Assembly (NCBI RefSeq): GCF_905220415.1
Contig: NC_059539.1
Span: 3,720,001 to 3,784,000 of the forward strand
Source of the DNA: Colias croceus
Taxonomy: Eukaryota; Arthropoda; Insecta; Lepidoptera; Pieridae
Reading direction: 5' to 3'
Length of the DNA stretch: 64,000 bases
Shown: piece after piece, positions 1 to 14,160 of the stretch
Layout of the letters: every line of letters starts with the position of its first letter
Position numbering within the stretch: the first letter of the stretch is position 1
Notes under the pieces: generated by a model
Database searches by the model: none
The model's input: only the letters and a program-made list of their open reading frames with translations
What the model was told of the DNA's origin: nothing
Translations under genes and position numbers: made by a program

Positions 1-3000
1 AACAATTGCTGCGCCTTGTTTCGTAGACGTATTGAGGCTAATCTACTTAGCGTCCAAGTCTTGGTACGTCTGACATCATGGTAGACGTTGTTAGGTTTGA
101 AATTATTTCCTTCAGATACAGTCTTCGAGATCTCCTTTTTGATATCAATAAAATATACATTTTCTATTTGAGTTGAGCTTTCATATAGATAGGTTTTCAT
201 TACTAATATCTACTCCTGTGCATGTGTGTCTGTCATATTAAATTTGAGTTCTGCCTATGGCCTAAATAAAGACTCATCAAGGGGTAAGAGTCATAACAAT
301 TAATACACCACCAACAATTGCAGTTCCATATGCATTATTGTTAAAAACGTAATACCCAATACCTATTAGGTAAATCGGCTTACATCAAAGGGGCGCAAGA
401 CACTAGGTATCGAGACTGCTAGGTACCCGTAAAACTCGCGCATTCAGAGGGTATTTAGGAGGCTAAGCCGAGCTGTAAGGTGCAGATAAACGCGGCCAAA
501 ATAATCCTCTTTGTGTAAAAATGTCCCCTGTCGCCCCCCATCGACACAACTTTATTAAAAAGCAAGTAATCTCCACTGCTGGACTGGGTAACGCGATTAT
601 ACTCTATAACAACTCACTATGAATGATATGAAATTGAATTTTTAAATCCGTTTGGGTTGATGACATTGTAGTTAATTTGGGCATATGTCGGTCCGTTTGT
701 AGTAGAAACAGTTTATTAAATTTAAATAGTTGCATATTGAGTTTAATATTTTCTAGTTAGTTACAGCGATCAAATTATTGATTTAGTATACCTAAATTTG
801 ATTTCACAAAGGGGTAGATGAGATTATATTTTTATAATCCCAGTCTTATACAAGTAGCAAATAATAAATAGTACCTACTACTTATCTCTTTGTTCTTAAA
901 ATACAACAAAAATGAAAAATACTTCCTACAAATATCATTTACAAATATCCATCCATTTTTTCATCCAAATTTAGGAATATAAAACACGACCAGTCTGATA
1001 TTAATTCCTATTAGAAATACCGTCACGTCAATTCCAATAAGAATCACGTCCGAGATTAAAATATACGAAAATAACGCATTATATTACGCGATTCAGGAAA
1101 TAGGGAGGAATATCCTTCATTACGCGCACATCAAACAATCGTACCGTCGCCTCCATCTTAGCGGAAGTGACGTCACTGACGTGCCGCGATCTCTTTGATC
1201 TCACAAAAATAACGCTCATTCTCTAATTCTGTCCCTTGAAAGCCTCCGTCAGGTTTGCGTTTAAATGTAATTGCTTTGCTATCATATAACTATGTAAGAT
1301 ATTTGAAAAAAAAAGTTTTGAAACTAACAATTTTTTTTAATAATTGTTCAAAAATAAAAAAAAAACAAGTAAGAATATCGTGCACATTACACACAAAAAG
1401 TGATAAAAATTTAAAAAAAGTCACAAAACTTATGAGTATCCCATCCACGCTACACGTCACCTTCAAAACAAAACTCAAAAAATTAATATTCACACCAGTA
1501 GCCTAAGTTTACACTGACGAAGATTTGTTAATATTTTTTGTTTATCACCCACATCTCAGGACACCTGTGTAATCCTTTCATCGTAGATAATATGGCTTTA
1601 ATTCTCTTGATACGCTATGACACCTACCGCTTTGTACCACCAGCCCTTCCCTACCACAATTAAGGATATTCCATTGTCTTGGTATGACACACTTTTTACT
1701 AAAACTGTTTTGAATATAAAATGATTTATAAGTTTTATTTAGATTTATTGTAACTAGAGTGTCAAGTTCGCGGCTCCTCGTGTGAAGGCGGTTTGGTGGT
1801 TGATAAAAAATAGATAATGGAGCTGATTAAGGTGGTGTTACAAGCATATAATTATTAAATTTTACGGATAAAATGTTATTGTTAGAAAATTAATAGATTA
1901 AATTGTGTTTTCTTTGTATTATAATTGTTTAATTAAGTGAAGATGGTATCTCATCTCTAGCTATATAATATCACTAGTTACTCACAATTTAGGTAAAATT
2001 GCGTAGATGAATCTTTCTTTCAAATCACTACCTGAACACGAGAATATTTTGACCACATTATTTTATAAAAAAACATACTACTTACATATTTCTGTATCAT
2101 CAAAAACTAAAAACTGAATTCGAATTGTACATTCGTGTGAAAGTCAAATGTTAACACACGTTCGATATTTTGCACGTGTAGCGAACCGACCATTAACCTC
2201 CATCAAGTAAACTCCACGAATGTCATTTGCGATGCACTTTGTCTAGCATCTCACGTTACCTGTCACAGCCACCCATTAGCTCTGACCTCCCTAACTTACC
2301 CTATGGAAACTTACCCTCTACGTCTTACCAGAACATTGCGGGGAAACAAAAATCCACCGCGACTCAAATATCAAAGCGATAAGGTCTCATATCTCTCGAT
2401 GTTTCGTTCCCGAATGTTTGCAAATGAATCCTGACCCATAACTTGTCATTTGCTAGCGATTTCTCGCTATACAGAAATCTTAGTACATTTGACATGTTAC
2501 ATCGGTAGTTATTAGTGAGTGTCGGTTACAGCTCTGATATTAAGTATAGAAGTTTTGTTTTGAGGAAATACTGATATTTTAGTTGACTAACATGCTCAAT
2601 TAATGGATGTTGATAACATAAATAAATATCATTCAAATGATTGCATTAGGAATAAATGATTTAGACATTTATGTGTTCTGGAATACACATTTTAAAATTT
2701 CTAACGCTACGAAAACATCACAAATTAATGACCGGGCACAAAATTACGTTTCCATAACTCGAGCACTCTTATTTAAATTGCGGAACGCAAACGTCGCGAA
2801 AGTGTCGGTGAAAAAATCACGAATTCCTTTACACGACAACTCCACTCTTGTTCAGTGCAATTCGAATAACAATAATATTCGTTCACCGCAGGAAATGACA
2901 ATTATTTTTGGTCCAATCCATAAGGACTGAGAGAATGTTTTTTCACACGGGCAAAATACCTTGAAGGACCCCTTTGTATGCGAGTGCACGACACACCGGG

Positions 3001-6000
3001 ACAAAAAATTGTCCATTCACAAAAATAGGTTAGTCGCGAAACTTATACGATGCATCAGTCGCACACAGACTCATGTCAGCGATCGCTCGTCTCAACAATC
3101 AGCCTTATTATTATAACAGTAATTTTCAAATTAGTTAAGCACTACGTTCCTTTTAAGCGAGCCGTCTTTAAACTTAATGACATAAATCACGAACGTGTCA
3201 TGTGAGTCATTGATGAGACTCGAAAGTACCTAACAGGTAAGCAATTTTAGCCGTAAATTGTATCTATAATTTTATCTAATATTCACACTATCGTTAAAAC
3301 TAATTTATAGATAATCACTGAAGTAATAACCATCATTAGACATGACACCGTCGAATTACGATCATACAGAACATGAGAATCGGTGTTAATAATCTTATTC
3401 AAACGGCTAAATGATTAAAATACGTATATAATATAATGATGATGAGAAGTAAAGTTACTAAAGCATTTCATATCGTTTCGGGGCGGTACAGAATTAAAAA
3501 TAAAAAAAGTACGAAGGAACAATGCCACGCTGTCTGCCGGTGGACAGGTATATGACGGGGCGCATTTTATTGGTTTTCCGAAACATTCTCTTGCCCTATT
3601 AATAAATGAGTGGCGGGATAAAAACTCTTAGAATCCATTTGTCAGGAGTTCGGTGATTTATGGGCAAGGACTTTCTGGATTCCTAGAAGAAGACTGTTTT
3701 GTTCTATTTACTTACCTGTCACTATGATTTAGAGCGGGACTGGTAACTTTCGGTTTTGCCGCATAAAATACCTATCATTAAAAATTAATGTCGCATGGGT
3801 TTTTGATTCCCTATGTAAATTTAAGTAGTGAAGTTACGTAGAAACTTGTAAGTATGTATATCAAAATTTCCAAGATATCGTTGTATCTCTTGCTCATCTT
3901 CGATAACAATCGTGCTCAAAATAATAACAATTAAACACAATGATTTAAATGAGATTAAAAACAACCTTCATTTCCGTCAGAATCAATACCATTACCTAAT
4001 CCGAATAATTTAACAGAAAAATCTGGTTTAAAAATATAAAATGGGACTTTCAATTTCACCGATAACTGTTATCGATTGTACCATAAAAAAGCAAATAACA
4101 TGTTAGACATAAAACAGCATTCCCTTTCATGAACTGGACAGTTCACGGAGTGTTCGAATTACCGATATCGCATAGTCACGGCGATACCATCGATACGTCG
4201 GCGGTATCACACCGCGATCGCGCCGAGAAATGTGCTGACCTCATCTAGGTGTTACTTATCGATATTGGAAATGTTTTAGCATTACTTGCCATCCACTTGT
4301 ACTACCAAACTTCTGAAAACCTCCAAGTATGCTCCAAATAATCATATTGTGGCAAATAAACACACGTGGCAATTAAATGTAAATATTGAACACTAGAGAT
4401 TACCTCGTTATCTATACGATCAACATACTTTCCCAAGAAGAACTCGATCAGGGCTTATCCTCTCACGCAATACTTCAACACTACCCGGAAGACCATTGTT
4501 CAATGGACTCTGAAAATATAGAGATGCGCCAAATCTCTCGTCTAATCGAAAACGGTTCGAATTTTTGCACACACAAAAAATAGCTAATCCGCGGCTCCTT
4601 TGATTTAAACATAGACAAGGATGGATGCAGGTTTGTTTCACGGGATATCTTTAAAAAAGTTTCGGATTATCGATTTCTCCGAAGTGGATATGGCTTTGTG
4701 CTTTACAGACCGGGAACGAATTACTCGTTGAGGGATAAACTTACATAATATAATTTTCGTACAAATTTTAACAATCTTGTTCCATAATCTGAGCGGTTAC
4801 CTGCGAATTTAAGACCAGTTTTAGCATCGATGATCAATTTACAATAATTCAGACAGTATGGCTGTGAGGGTATCCGAAATATAGCTGCACAATTAATGAT
4901 GCAGTCAAAGAGTCCGACTCGGGTGTACGGCGAAGCGTGATCGATCAAAATAATAATTAATAATAGATCGCCTTCGAGTGCTGACTGTGATGGATCCCGC
5001 CACTTAGTCATCGTCTTTAATTAAAAATTGTGGCGTAAATTAACGGTTACATTAAAAATTTTGTAGTCTTCATTAACGCCTTTCTTTCACTACTGTCGTA
5101 CAATAACGTTGCGCAATTTGAAATAAATAAGTGGATAGATTAATATAATATATTATAATCATTAATCAAGTTTTGCAAGAGCTAACCTGAATAATATTGC
5201 AGCTTCCAATAGTGTTCCACTCGTTAAAAATGTCGCAAATCACAATTATGTTTGATTGTGAATGATTGCCTTGAGTTTAATTTTAATAGATAGGCAAATC
5301 TTTATTTACGTTTTTGTGCACAAAACAGTTTGATGATATTTGAATCTGATTTCCGATGAAAGAAAAGCGACTAGGTGGGTACTCGAAAATTTGAAAATTT
5401 CATTTAGTTTAATTTAAAATAATTTTTGCATAATAGATTATAATATGACCTTATTAATAAAAAAAGCCATCTTTCTTAAATAATTTAATTGATGTTTTTA
5501 TAGAAATACAAAAAGAGGACTACGAAATTGGTCCGAATTTCTTTGGCGTATAAGCTAGGCGTAGGTACACACGTAAGCATGAAAGGTTTGCGGTTAATAC
5601 TAAAGTGCAGAGGTGTTGTAACATAATAAATGAGCGGTTTCCTATCAGCGAATGATCGATCAAAGACAAGTGCGTTAGTTGCAGTTATATAATTGGATTA
5701 TCTTCGATGGAGTTTAATTGCTGAGCGCGCGCATCGGCTGATGGACGTACGCCGCGGGGCGCTCTCTTGCGACTGCGCCGACCAATTATATTGAGCTAGA
5801 TATTATGCTTGTGGATAATTCTTTTAGTACAATAATTTTGTGGATACTCTTACTATATTATAAGTAAGCAAAAAAAACCACAAAAATGTTTAACTCTAGC
5901 ACAGTTTACTATTGAACTAAAGTAAAGATCGTAAAATAGCCTTCTCTAAATTTGAATGTTTCCCTGTTTTGCCTGTTATCTTTCAAATTATTAAGAAGTC

Positions 6001-6017
6001 TTGTTTCTATTATGATA
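1..6017. other. Intergenic DNA, no gene recognised
   Basis: AT-rich non-coding sequence with short open frames of at most 97 codons; none has a recognisable domain or convincing composition. Two stretches are richer in CG and more complex than their surroundings: about 4140-4240, with several GATA/TATC and CGATCG words, and about 5710-5790. They could be regulatory but carry no diagnostic motif. I see no repeat family shared with the rest of the window. Confidence 0.6.
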
Positions 6018-6781
6018 TTTTGCACGCCTCATAAGCGAAGCGTTGAGGTGGGTACTACTGTCACTTCGCGCAAAACATCTGATTTTTCAAACTTAAAATG
6101 TCTTTATGTATCATACATTGCACTTGTAAGATAATACATACACACACATATTAAGAAAAAACACTATTTTTAACATTCATGATATTTTTGATGTCATTTT
6201 TGTTATTTAAACTAGTTAAAAAACAGTTTAAAAAAGTTCTGTCTTGTACGTCCGTGTGTCTGTATGTGCGGAGGATTTTCTTGTTAACACGATAGCGACC
6301 GAAATACTTTACTAATCGAGTCTTTTTTTTCTCTTACGCTTGAGTATGCTCAGGAATAGAACCCTTTCATTTTTCAGGGTCTGATTCGATTTGGTTTAAT
6401 TGTTATTAAATAAACAAAAAAAAAGTATCGACTGTTCTCCATAATTTTAGTATATCTATTATCTATATATATTCTTTATTTTTTTTTATTTTTTATATTT
6501 ATAGTGTACTCAAAATTCACCATTATAGGTAAACTAAAAATTAAAAAAGGTTTAAAAAAATAAGTTGGTAGTCAGTCCCTTAAACCTGCGCAGTTTCACA
6601 TCTAGGTAGGTGGGGTCACAAGAAAAATAGCTCAATTATTACGGTACCGCTTTCTTTACTTTTCCAACTGTTTTTTTTTTTTTTTTATATATTATATTTA
6701 TAGTGTACTCTTTATAAATAATCAATTTTATTGTAAAGGATGAGATTATGAGGCGTGCACTTTTGGATTTTCCAAACTATT
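6018..6781 (+). repeat. Dispersed ~0.76 kb repeat, copy 1
   Basis: Nearly the same sequence recurs at 33075-33785, which defines the ends. Shared sequence begins TTTTGCACGCCTCATAAGCG and finishes CCAAACTATT. A 14-bp word near the left end (TGCACGCCTCATAA) is repeated inverted near the right end, but about 20 further shared bases follow it, so it is not a simple terminal inverted repeat. The two copies differ mainly by indels in T-rich tracts and AT microsatellites. No coding potential. Class unknown: a degenerate non-autonomous DNA element or a satellite-like unit are both possible. Confidence 0.75.
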
Positions 6782-9052
6782 TTTTAACTTCAATCTCTTT
6801 ATCTCAAATCAGATTTAATAATCTAAGTTTGAAATATGAGATATCTTACGTTGTTAGGGTGTCCTTTTTGTATTGATTTCGGATTTTTTTTTGTCTAATA
6901 CCTACATAATATATTCTGCAATGATTACTCTATTAATAGATATATTAATTTAGTTAATGTATAAAAAAATATAGAAATTATGAACTCGCCTTCCCAAATC
7001 ACATAAGGTCAGCAAATTCAAGCTCATCAAGCGTTTATCGCTATTTATATGTTACATTAAAATAATCACATAATAATAAAGTGTAATGTCCACAATAATA
7101 GAGTGCGCAAAGGCAATCTGCAGAGCGGCGGGAGGTGCCCGATCGAGGTAATGATAACGGTCGATCGGATTATTACATTACAACGGCCACTTCGCACCTT
7201 CTAGACGTTTACTATGAACATCGTGACCCTTCAGCATTTTTCTTTTCGATCTGGTCATCGACTCTAGTCATCATTTTTAGTTTTAACGTTTTTAAATTTT
7301 TTCTATTTGAAAAATATGTTGTTCGACTCAGGTCAATAGCGACCATTACCTACATCAGATTAATGATAAATTTTCGTAAATTTTTATACCTGAACTTTTC
7401 TTCTTCAATTTAAATAAATGTGACGAATAATGAAAGACAGATTTTATAGTAAATGTTTTAAATTTTCTTCTAAACTTATTTAGAGAAACCATCCTTTACT
7501 GAGAAGTGAGTGTCACACATTTTCCGTGGAACCTAATAGAGGTCAAACGGTAATTAGAAAGTCGGAAAACGAGACAATACTAGTTGGAACGCTCTTCCTG
7601 CTCAACTCGTTGAACGCTCACGATATAAGCGATCATGATGATAGACGCAATAATCGGTATCGTGGGATATGAATACTGCGTATTCGAATGGAGCTGATTA
7701 GCAGACGCGGCGATGAATGGGCGATCAGGGCGCCGCGGCCGCTGGCCAGGCCGACAAAGGCTCACGCACGGAATCCACAGACAATCCGCCGAGTATCGAT
7801 CTCCCGCGACCCTTCGAATGAACCGAGCCTAGCACAATGCCGCAGCTCTTTATTATAGCATCTCACATTGTTGTCATTGTTATTATTATGATTCTTTACC
7901 GCTTTCCATTGTCGGCTGGCGTTGTGGCGGTGCTTTTTCATGGCCCGCGTTTAGTCTGGGCATTGGGATCGCGACGCTCGCACGCTTAGTCGCGGAAAAC
8001 GTGTTTTCCATGTGGAAATTTCGATAGTTTTGTGGTTTTTGCTTTGTGTACGGAATGCGCGCGCACCGCGCTGTGAGAATGGAAGGGATCTGGAGTCGTC
8101 GCTCGTCAGCTAATTCTACGCAGAGGACATAATATTGTGTAGAGACAACGGATTGGACTATACGTTGCGAGTGAATGATGTTTTTACTATTTTTGTATGT
8201 TTACCTTTATATAAACAGTTGCTAGAGTGCCAAATAAGTACCTTTTAAAAATGTTATGAATTTCCAATTAGAAATCTACCAATTTTATAAACATGACTAT
8301 ATAATCATCACGGAGTAAATACGTGATAATCATTGTTATTTTTATTGTTTTGTACGACAGTAGGTAGGTACTGTTATAGTCTTATAATCTTGTGTAAAGT
8401 CGCTTTCTGGATGTTTAATCAAAACTGCAAAGATCTAATTTGAGTTATTTAACCAAAATTATTTATATAGCTTTTCTTATCAACATATACTTCAAATTAT
8501 TAATAAAGTGGTTTTCATGGCTCAAAGTACCTATATATTTAATTAACTTTTGAATGTTGCAAAAAACAGTTGCATAAATTTGCAATTTTTAAATGCAATG
8601 AATCCAGTACCTAACATATAGGTATATATACGTAGATTTTACCTTGTATGTCTATCTTTTACTCTAGGTATGCTATTTACAGTTTCACAATGTATTGATT
8701 AAAGCCTTCTAGATGTGACCTTTGCAAACCCAAATGTAAATAACGCGCATAATTATACATTACAATAATGTTAAAGAAATAATTATTTTATTTAAACGTC
8801 CATGTATGTAATCGTTGAACGATGTGACCTTATATCTGTCGACTTACGTAGAAGGTCAATTAATTAATCCTGATTATGAATATACAAATTAGAAAATATG
8901 TTTTAAGCAATAGAAATAATAAATATAAATTATGAAGGCGATAGGCGACATAGGTAGGTACACTTTTTGTGAAACAAAACTAAGGAAGAAATCCAAAGTA
9001 AAGACATGAACCTGTAAAAATATTACGTCTATGTTTAAAAAGTAATATAGTA
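6782..9052. other. Intergenic DNA with a GC-richer block at 7600-8110
   Basis: Mostly AT-rich. The part from about 7600 to 8110 is clearly less AT-rich and includes a not-quite-palindromic GCGCCGCGGCCGCTGGCC run near 7730 and repeated CGATCATGATGAT-like words. No long open frame or splice-framed exon could be defended. A conserved non-coding element is possible but not shown by the sequence alone. Confidence 0.45.
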
Positions 9053-9215
9053 AGAGAACCATCAAATCAAAAATTTTTATCCTTGTTATCTCTGTTAGCT
9101 ACCACAATCGAGAGTTTCGTACACGAAATTATTGGGCGTCTCATCAAAATAAAGCTACAAACGGAAAATTAGCTTGATAGTAGTCACTTGCAAAAATGGG
9201 CGATGTATCCTGAAC
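9053..9215 (+). mobile_element. Solo right arm of the TA-flanked MITE family
   Basis: Matches the right terminal arm of the complete copies at 43827-44376 and 47310-52759, from AGAACCATCAAATC to the terminus GATGTATCCTGAAC followed by TA. The left arm and centre are missing, so this is a truncated copy. Non-coding. Its intact right end shows what the retrotransposon-bearing copy looked like before insertion. Confidence 0.85.
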
Positions 9216-11040
9216 TAATACCTAATAAGACATATTTGTTGTTGTAAATATTATAATACGTTATACGAAGTTGTACTATCGCTCAATGAGCTTTGTTGTA
9301 TTTAATAATTTCTCCATTTTAGAAAAACATATACCTAGGTAGGTAGGTGGGTTTTAAATACATATGTACTTACTCATACCACAGAATCATAACTAGTAGC
9401 TGTAGCCTGTAGGTACTAATACCAAAAACATGATAAGGATATTATAAAATCAAATATACCTAGATATTATAATATATAGATATCTTACTACTATAAGGTA
9501 TTCGAGTTCAATATAACTTGTTTAAATTTTAAAATAACCACTTACCTCAGTGTGTTTATAAAATAAACTAAACAAACCAATCTAAAAGTGTAATGTACAA
9601 TAAGGAATAAGGACAAAGGATTGTATATATTTATTAAGCTAGGAGCACACGGCACAGGCACAGTTCAATGCATGTCACCATTTAATTTGCGGATGGCTCG
9701 CCTCCAAGATAGGCCTGATGAGTCGGAGACAGTGGCCGGAAGGACCCTCCCGCCTCCAACCTCCAGCCGACCCTCCGACGTAGATAATGTATGTACTGAG
9801 CTATTCAAACCTTACGCGTCACAAATTCTACTAAATGTTAATAAAACGAAATAATTTCAACATTTAACGCATAAATGACATCTCTTTTTAACCATTATGA
9901 AATGACGCTACTAAACCGCTTCGCCTAATTTATTTTAATAGCACCTAAACGATACAAATTTTTCTAATTTCATAAAGTTTTCACTGTACTATAAAAGTAT
10001 AATTCTTGTTCAAATATACAGGCATAATGCTAAATGTTTTTAAGTAATTTTGACGGTTGTAAAAAGGATGTAAATTGTGAAAGCGAGCGCATATTCAATC
10101 AAGCAAATGGATTCAGAACGTTAAATAAAAATGTTATTTTCTATCAAAACATTTTGTATATTAAATGAATATTCTTTAATTTTTGTTAATATATTCTAAT
10201 CTAAATTAAATGAATGTCTTTTATGTTTCTTTTAGAAAATAAGTCGAAAAGGTTGAAGCTCTTGTACGAAAAGCTATTTCGTAGAGACGCAGTCACTTAT
10301 TTTATTCAGTAGTTTTGTATGAAAAAGGACAACCCAATTTCTTTATCTACGAATTTATCATGATAACGAATTTACTAAAGGAGACGTAATTCATTAAAGC
10401 TTTTGATATGTATTGTGTATCATTCATCGTTTTATTTAACGCATTTATATTGACTTTAACTGCACCTAGTTTTAATTCAGAAGCGATTTGAAAAAATAAC
10501 AAAAATAATCAAGTTAAACATACTAAACAATAGGTAATCTTGTATTCATAATGTATAGAAATTTTGTATCTAAATTTTTTGTTAGATCTATGAGGCAGCT
10601 AGTCTGTAGAAAGAGGGAGGCACCCCCCTCACAAGGAGCCAAGATAGCACTTACGTATGCGGTCTTGTTTGTGTCCACTGCTCTCCTGTCCAGCCTAATA
10701 TTAGGCTTTCATTAGCATACGGGTGATTTTCTTCTATAAGAGCGATATTTGTCTGTCTTCACAGTTGTATGTGACGATGTAAAACAAACCTTTATGGTAT
10801 TGTTTTTCTTCTTTTATGTCTATTAATTAAAATGACATGTACCTGTAAATTGAAGATTTAATTAAAAATAACTAACTTTAAAAATTTATCCCATTTTCAC
10901 TCAATACCAAATTAGCAGTAAAAAAAATAACATCCGCAAGACGGAATTTTTAATTATAAAAGCACCGGTAATGAAGAGCTGAAATAAAATTGCAATTAAA
11001 ACTTAAAATTAGTCATTACGACAAATTGATAATTGGGAAA
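9216..11040. other. Intergenic DNA, no gene recognised
   Basis: AT-rich. A GC-richer patch at about 9635-9790 has an open frame of 77 codons, but it starts on TTG and resembles no family I know. Another complex patch lies at 10590-10720. Neither can be called a gene. Confidence 0.5.
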
Positions 11041-11280
11041 TTAAACCAACGATTCCCGCCAACAATGCACGGCGGCCATATTGCGGCGTCGCGTCACCTC
11101 GGTGTTGCCAGGCGTGATAATTATTAATTTGCAACGACACTCGCGCCACTCGCGGTTGTCATTAGTGACACCTGGCACCAATTAGGACGCCTAGAGTGTT
11201 TGATGCTCGCTTTTTATTTAACACCAGCAATTATTGAATGACTCGCGATGCGTTGTCACTAGTGGTTTTCAGTTGTTCGG
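11041..11280. promoter_or_regulatory. Candidate conserved non-coding block upstream of SoxN
   Basis: A 240-base island of high-complexity, CG-containing DNA about 3 kb upstream of SoxN, standing out from the surrounding AT-rich DNA. It contains an ACAATG Sox-type word, several TAAT homeodomain cores (TAATTATTAATT), a CACCTG E-box and an inverted pair of TGCCAGGYGT-type words (11106-11121 and 11161-11177). There is no open frame of note. The enhancer role is inferred from composition, motif density and position only. Confidence 0.3.
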
Positions 11281-13930
11281 AGGTGTGAAATTTTATTTTT
11301 TGCACCCAACATTCGATATTTTTACTGCACTTAAATTACCGTCGAGTGTGAATGAGCGCTTTTGTAGAATAATGTGATACATAACTGCGTTTTTATAGTT
11401 GGGAAATTGAATTTTTTCTCGTTTGTACCTAGGTACAAATATTTAATTTACAATGTAGTGTTCTTAAGAAAATGACAAGTTGAATTGTGTAATGGTTCTT
11501 CTTGAATTTATAAATGACCACCTATTTTTTTTTAATGGTAAAAGTTACAAATTAATGAATTGCCTTTTTTTGAGTGATAAAAAATAACAGTACCTACCTA
11601 CCAGTCTCATTTTATTTTCTCATACCTGGTAGGAACTAGGAAGTTAGGAACCTATAGAAAACTTTACAATAGACAATCATACGATATGTGTGCCTACTTC
11701 TATGTACCTATTTAGCAAGGAGGTAGGTATATTTATCAAAAAGTTTTTGTAATTTTAAAAAAGCTAAAAAAAATCACTTTTAATGCTGGTAACAAATCCT
11801 ATGAAAAAAGAAATGTATAAATAATAGGTATTTATTATGAATATTGAATACCTATTTTATTCGGTGCTTTTATAAATAGTGTGTATAACATTTATTTTTC
11901 CTGAAATGATTTTTATTTACATAATAAACTTAACATGCACTTGTCATGTTTAAATAATTGTTGTTGTATTATTTTTGCATTCATCCCATCACCACCCTTC
12001 CTCCATCCACTCCATAGCAAATACTTTTTCAAATATGTGGTTAAAAGCTACTACCAACATTCAGCCCTAACAACTATTTCATGTAGGTATGATATGGTTA
12101 CCAACATTCAGGCATTAACCTATAAATAAGTTTGGTTATCTTCCGCTAATGTCTGCAATAAATAGATTAAATAAAGCTAACACAGATGTTTATAATAACA
12201 GTGAAAGTATCAAAACCGCCGGCTAATTAATAATTTACAAATGAAGAAATATTTGTCTATTTTAAAATAGATTATCTCAAATAGATATCAGTTACGGGAA
12301 TGCTTGAAACAATGGGTCCTTCTTGGAGTTAGTAACTCTAGAGAAATTAAAGATTCCCAGAATTGTACCTGAGTAACCCTTTGTCCATTTGTTATGTACC
12401 GTTATTAACATACCTACAATGTTATGAGATAAATAAAACATTTAGTTGAATAATTTATGCCAATTGACTACTGAAGTAATCTGTAGGTACATTTTAATTC
12501 GTTGAATTTTTTGAAGAATATTTTATAGTACCTAGATACCTACCTAAGTTGCAATTTGCAATAGATTTCAATATACTTAGACTGAATTTTTGAGTAGAAT
12601 ATTATATAGTAGGTACGTACCTTAGTTGCAATAAATTTCAATAATATAAGTATGTAGGTACCTACTAGACAATTGGTTGATGTACCTACCTATCTTAGAT
12701 ACATAGATATTAATTTCATATTTTACCTATAGGTACATCTTCAATAATAATAGGTAGGTAGGTAATACTCGTGGAATATATCTTTAATTTTTTATTTATG
12801 ACACTTCATTGTACATGTAAGAGAAATTTAAATAAATGAATACTTACATAAAAATTGAAAAGTGTAGGTATAATAGGCGGCCTTATTGCTAAAAAAAATT
12901 TTTTTACCTACATAAGTGAACATTTATTAAAACTTGTTGTAAATCTATAGACATATCCATATACAAGTTTTCTCATAAATAACTCAATAAAAAACCTAAA
13001 GAGAGTTTTTAAATACTAATGTATCTAATTCTTATATAATTTACCTAATACTTAGTAGGTATCTAGGTAAGTCAGATTTGTTGCTATGGCAAGAAATAGA
13101 TAAAAATATATAGGTAGATACATACTTTTTGTAAGTATGTTTTATAACAATGTAAGAAATATAAGTAGATATATATCTTTGGGCAAACTATTTTAATATT
13201 GTTTTTATTTCTTTTTGCATTAAAAATAACCTTCTAACGCTAAAAGTATGTAGGTAGGTACCTACGAACTACCTAGTCTTCCTACTTGAAAACCTATTTA
13301 TCCAGATACCTACATAAACAATTACTTAGGTATACGGAAATTGCCAAGAATATACAATATTCTCAAATTATGTTAACGAAGAGAAATGATAAATTCCTAT
13401 TTTTCCTCAAGAAAGACTAAAGTAAATTTTTAAAACAGTCACTTATTGTAAGAGTTCAATGCTTTGTCTTGCAAAAATAAAAGATTTCAAATTATTGATT
13501 GTTTACATACGTAGATATATTATGCAACAATTGAATTACCTAGTGGCTGAATTGAGTAGTAGTAGCTATTGTCAGATTCTAACAAAGAAGTTTATTGTAA
13601 GTGATCATCAATGATTCTCCAAAACAATATAGGCGTTTCATTCTTATCACTCTGGTGTTCAGAGCCTTGACCTTAGCCGTGCCAACTGTGTAAACTGTTC
13701 TATTGTTACTGAATAACTCTTTTATACTTTAATCATGCGTTAAGGACATTTTATAAATGAAGATCATATTAAATTAGTAGATGTCTTCGGTTGCTAGCTT
13801 TTTAATATCATTTTTAAAAATCTGAAAACATAAATAATGTAGGTACAAAAGAGCTCGACTTAGAAATTTCAATTCACATACATTCAATAAAGAAAAAGAT
13901 AACATATTGTTTACATCATAAAACTGAGGT
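11281..13930. other. Intergenic DNA with dense TAGGTA/TACCTA runs
   Basis: Very AT-rich. From about 11590 to 13330, words such as GTAGGTACCTAC, TACCTACCTA and TAGGTAGGTAGG occur every 50-150 bases in both orientations. They also occur elsewhere in the window at lower density and look like low-complexity simple-repeat seeds. No gene recognised. Confidence 0.5.
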
Positions 13931-13962
13931 CAAGAAGGATCAAACACCGTCGGCAAACAGAA

Positions 13963-13976
13963 ATTGTGATTTGCAT
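13963..13976 (+). promoter_or_regulatory. Sox half-site abutting an octamer (POU) site
   Basis: ATTGTG (Sox-type core) is followed directly by ATTTGCAT, a perfect octamer in reverse orientation, 339 bases upstream of the chosen SoxN start codon and at the edge of the GC island. In animals SoxB and POU proteins often bind such composite sites and regulate SoxB genes; here the octamer is flipped relative to the best-known arrangement. Binding is inferred from the motif only. Confidence 0.35.
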
Positions 13977-14053
13977 GAGGCGGTGCGGACGAGCCGTACG
14001 ATCGCCTCGCTCGCCACGCGATTAAAAATGCAGGGCGCGGCGGGTGGGAGCGC

Positions 14054-14160
14054 GCGGGCGGGGCGGGGCCAGCGGAGCGCCGCCATTGGCGCGCGCGGCA
14101 CGCGGGCGGGCCCGGGGCCGCGGCGGGGGGGACTCCGCAGGCACCGCCGCCCGGCCGTCG
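14054..14160 (+). promoter_or_regulatory. GC-rich putative SoxN promoter (GC boxes, inverted CCAAT)
   Basis: Contains GGGCGGGGCGGGG (14056-14068, a doubled Sp/KLF-type GC box) and ATTGG (inverted CCAAT, 14085-14089) in a strongly CG-rich segment. No clear TATA box lies at a sensible distance and the transcription start cannot be fixed from sequence. A CpG-rich, TATA-less promoter fits a developmental regulator; this is inference. Confidence 0.4.

Noticed and set aside
4721..5011. 96-codon minus frame
   Set aside because: No recognisable family, no start context or neighbouring exon; most likely chance.
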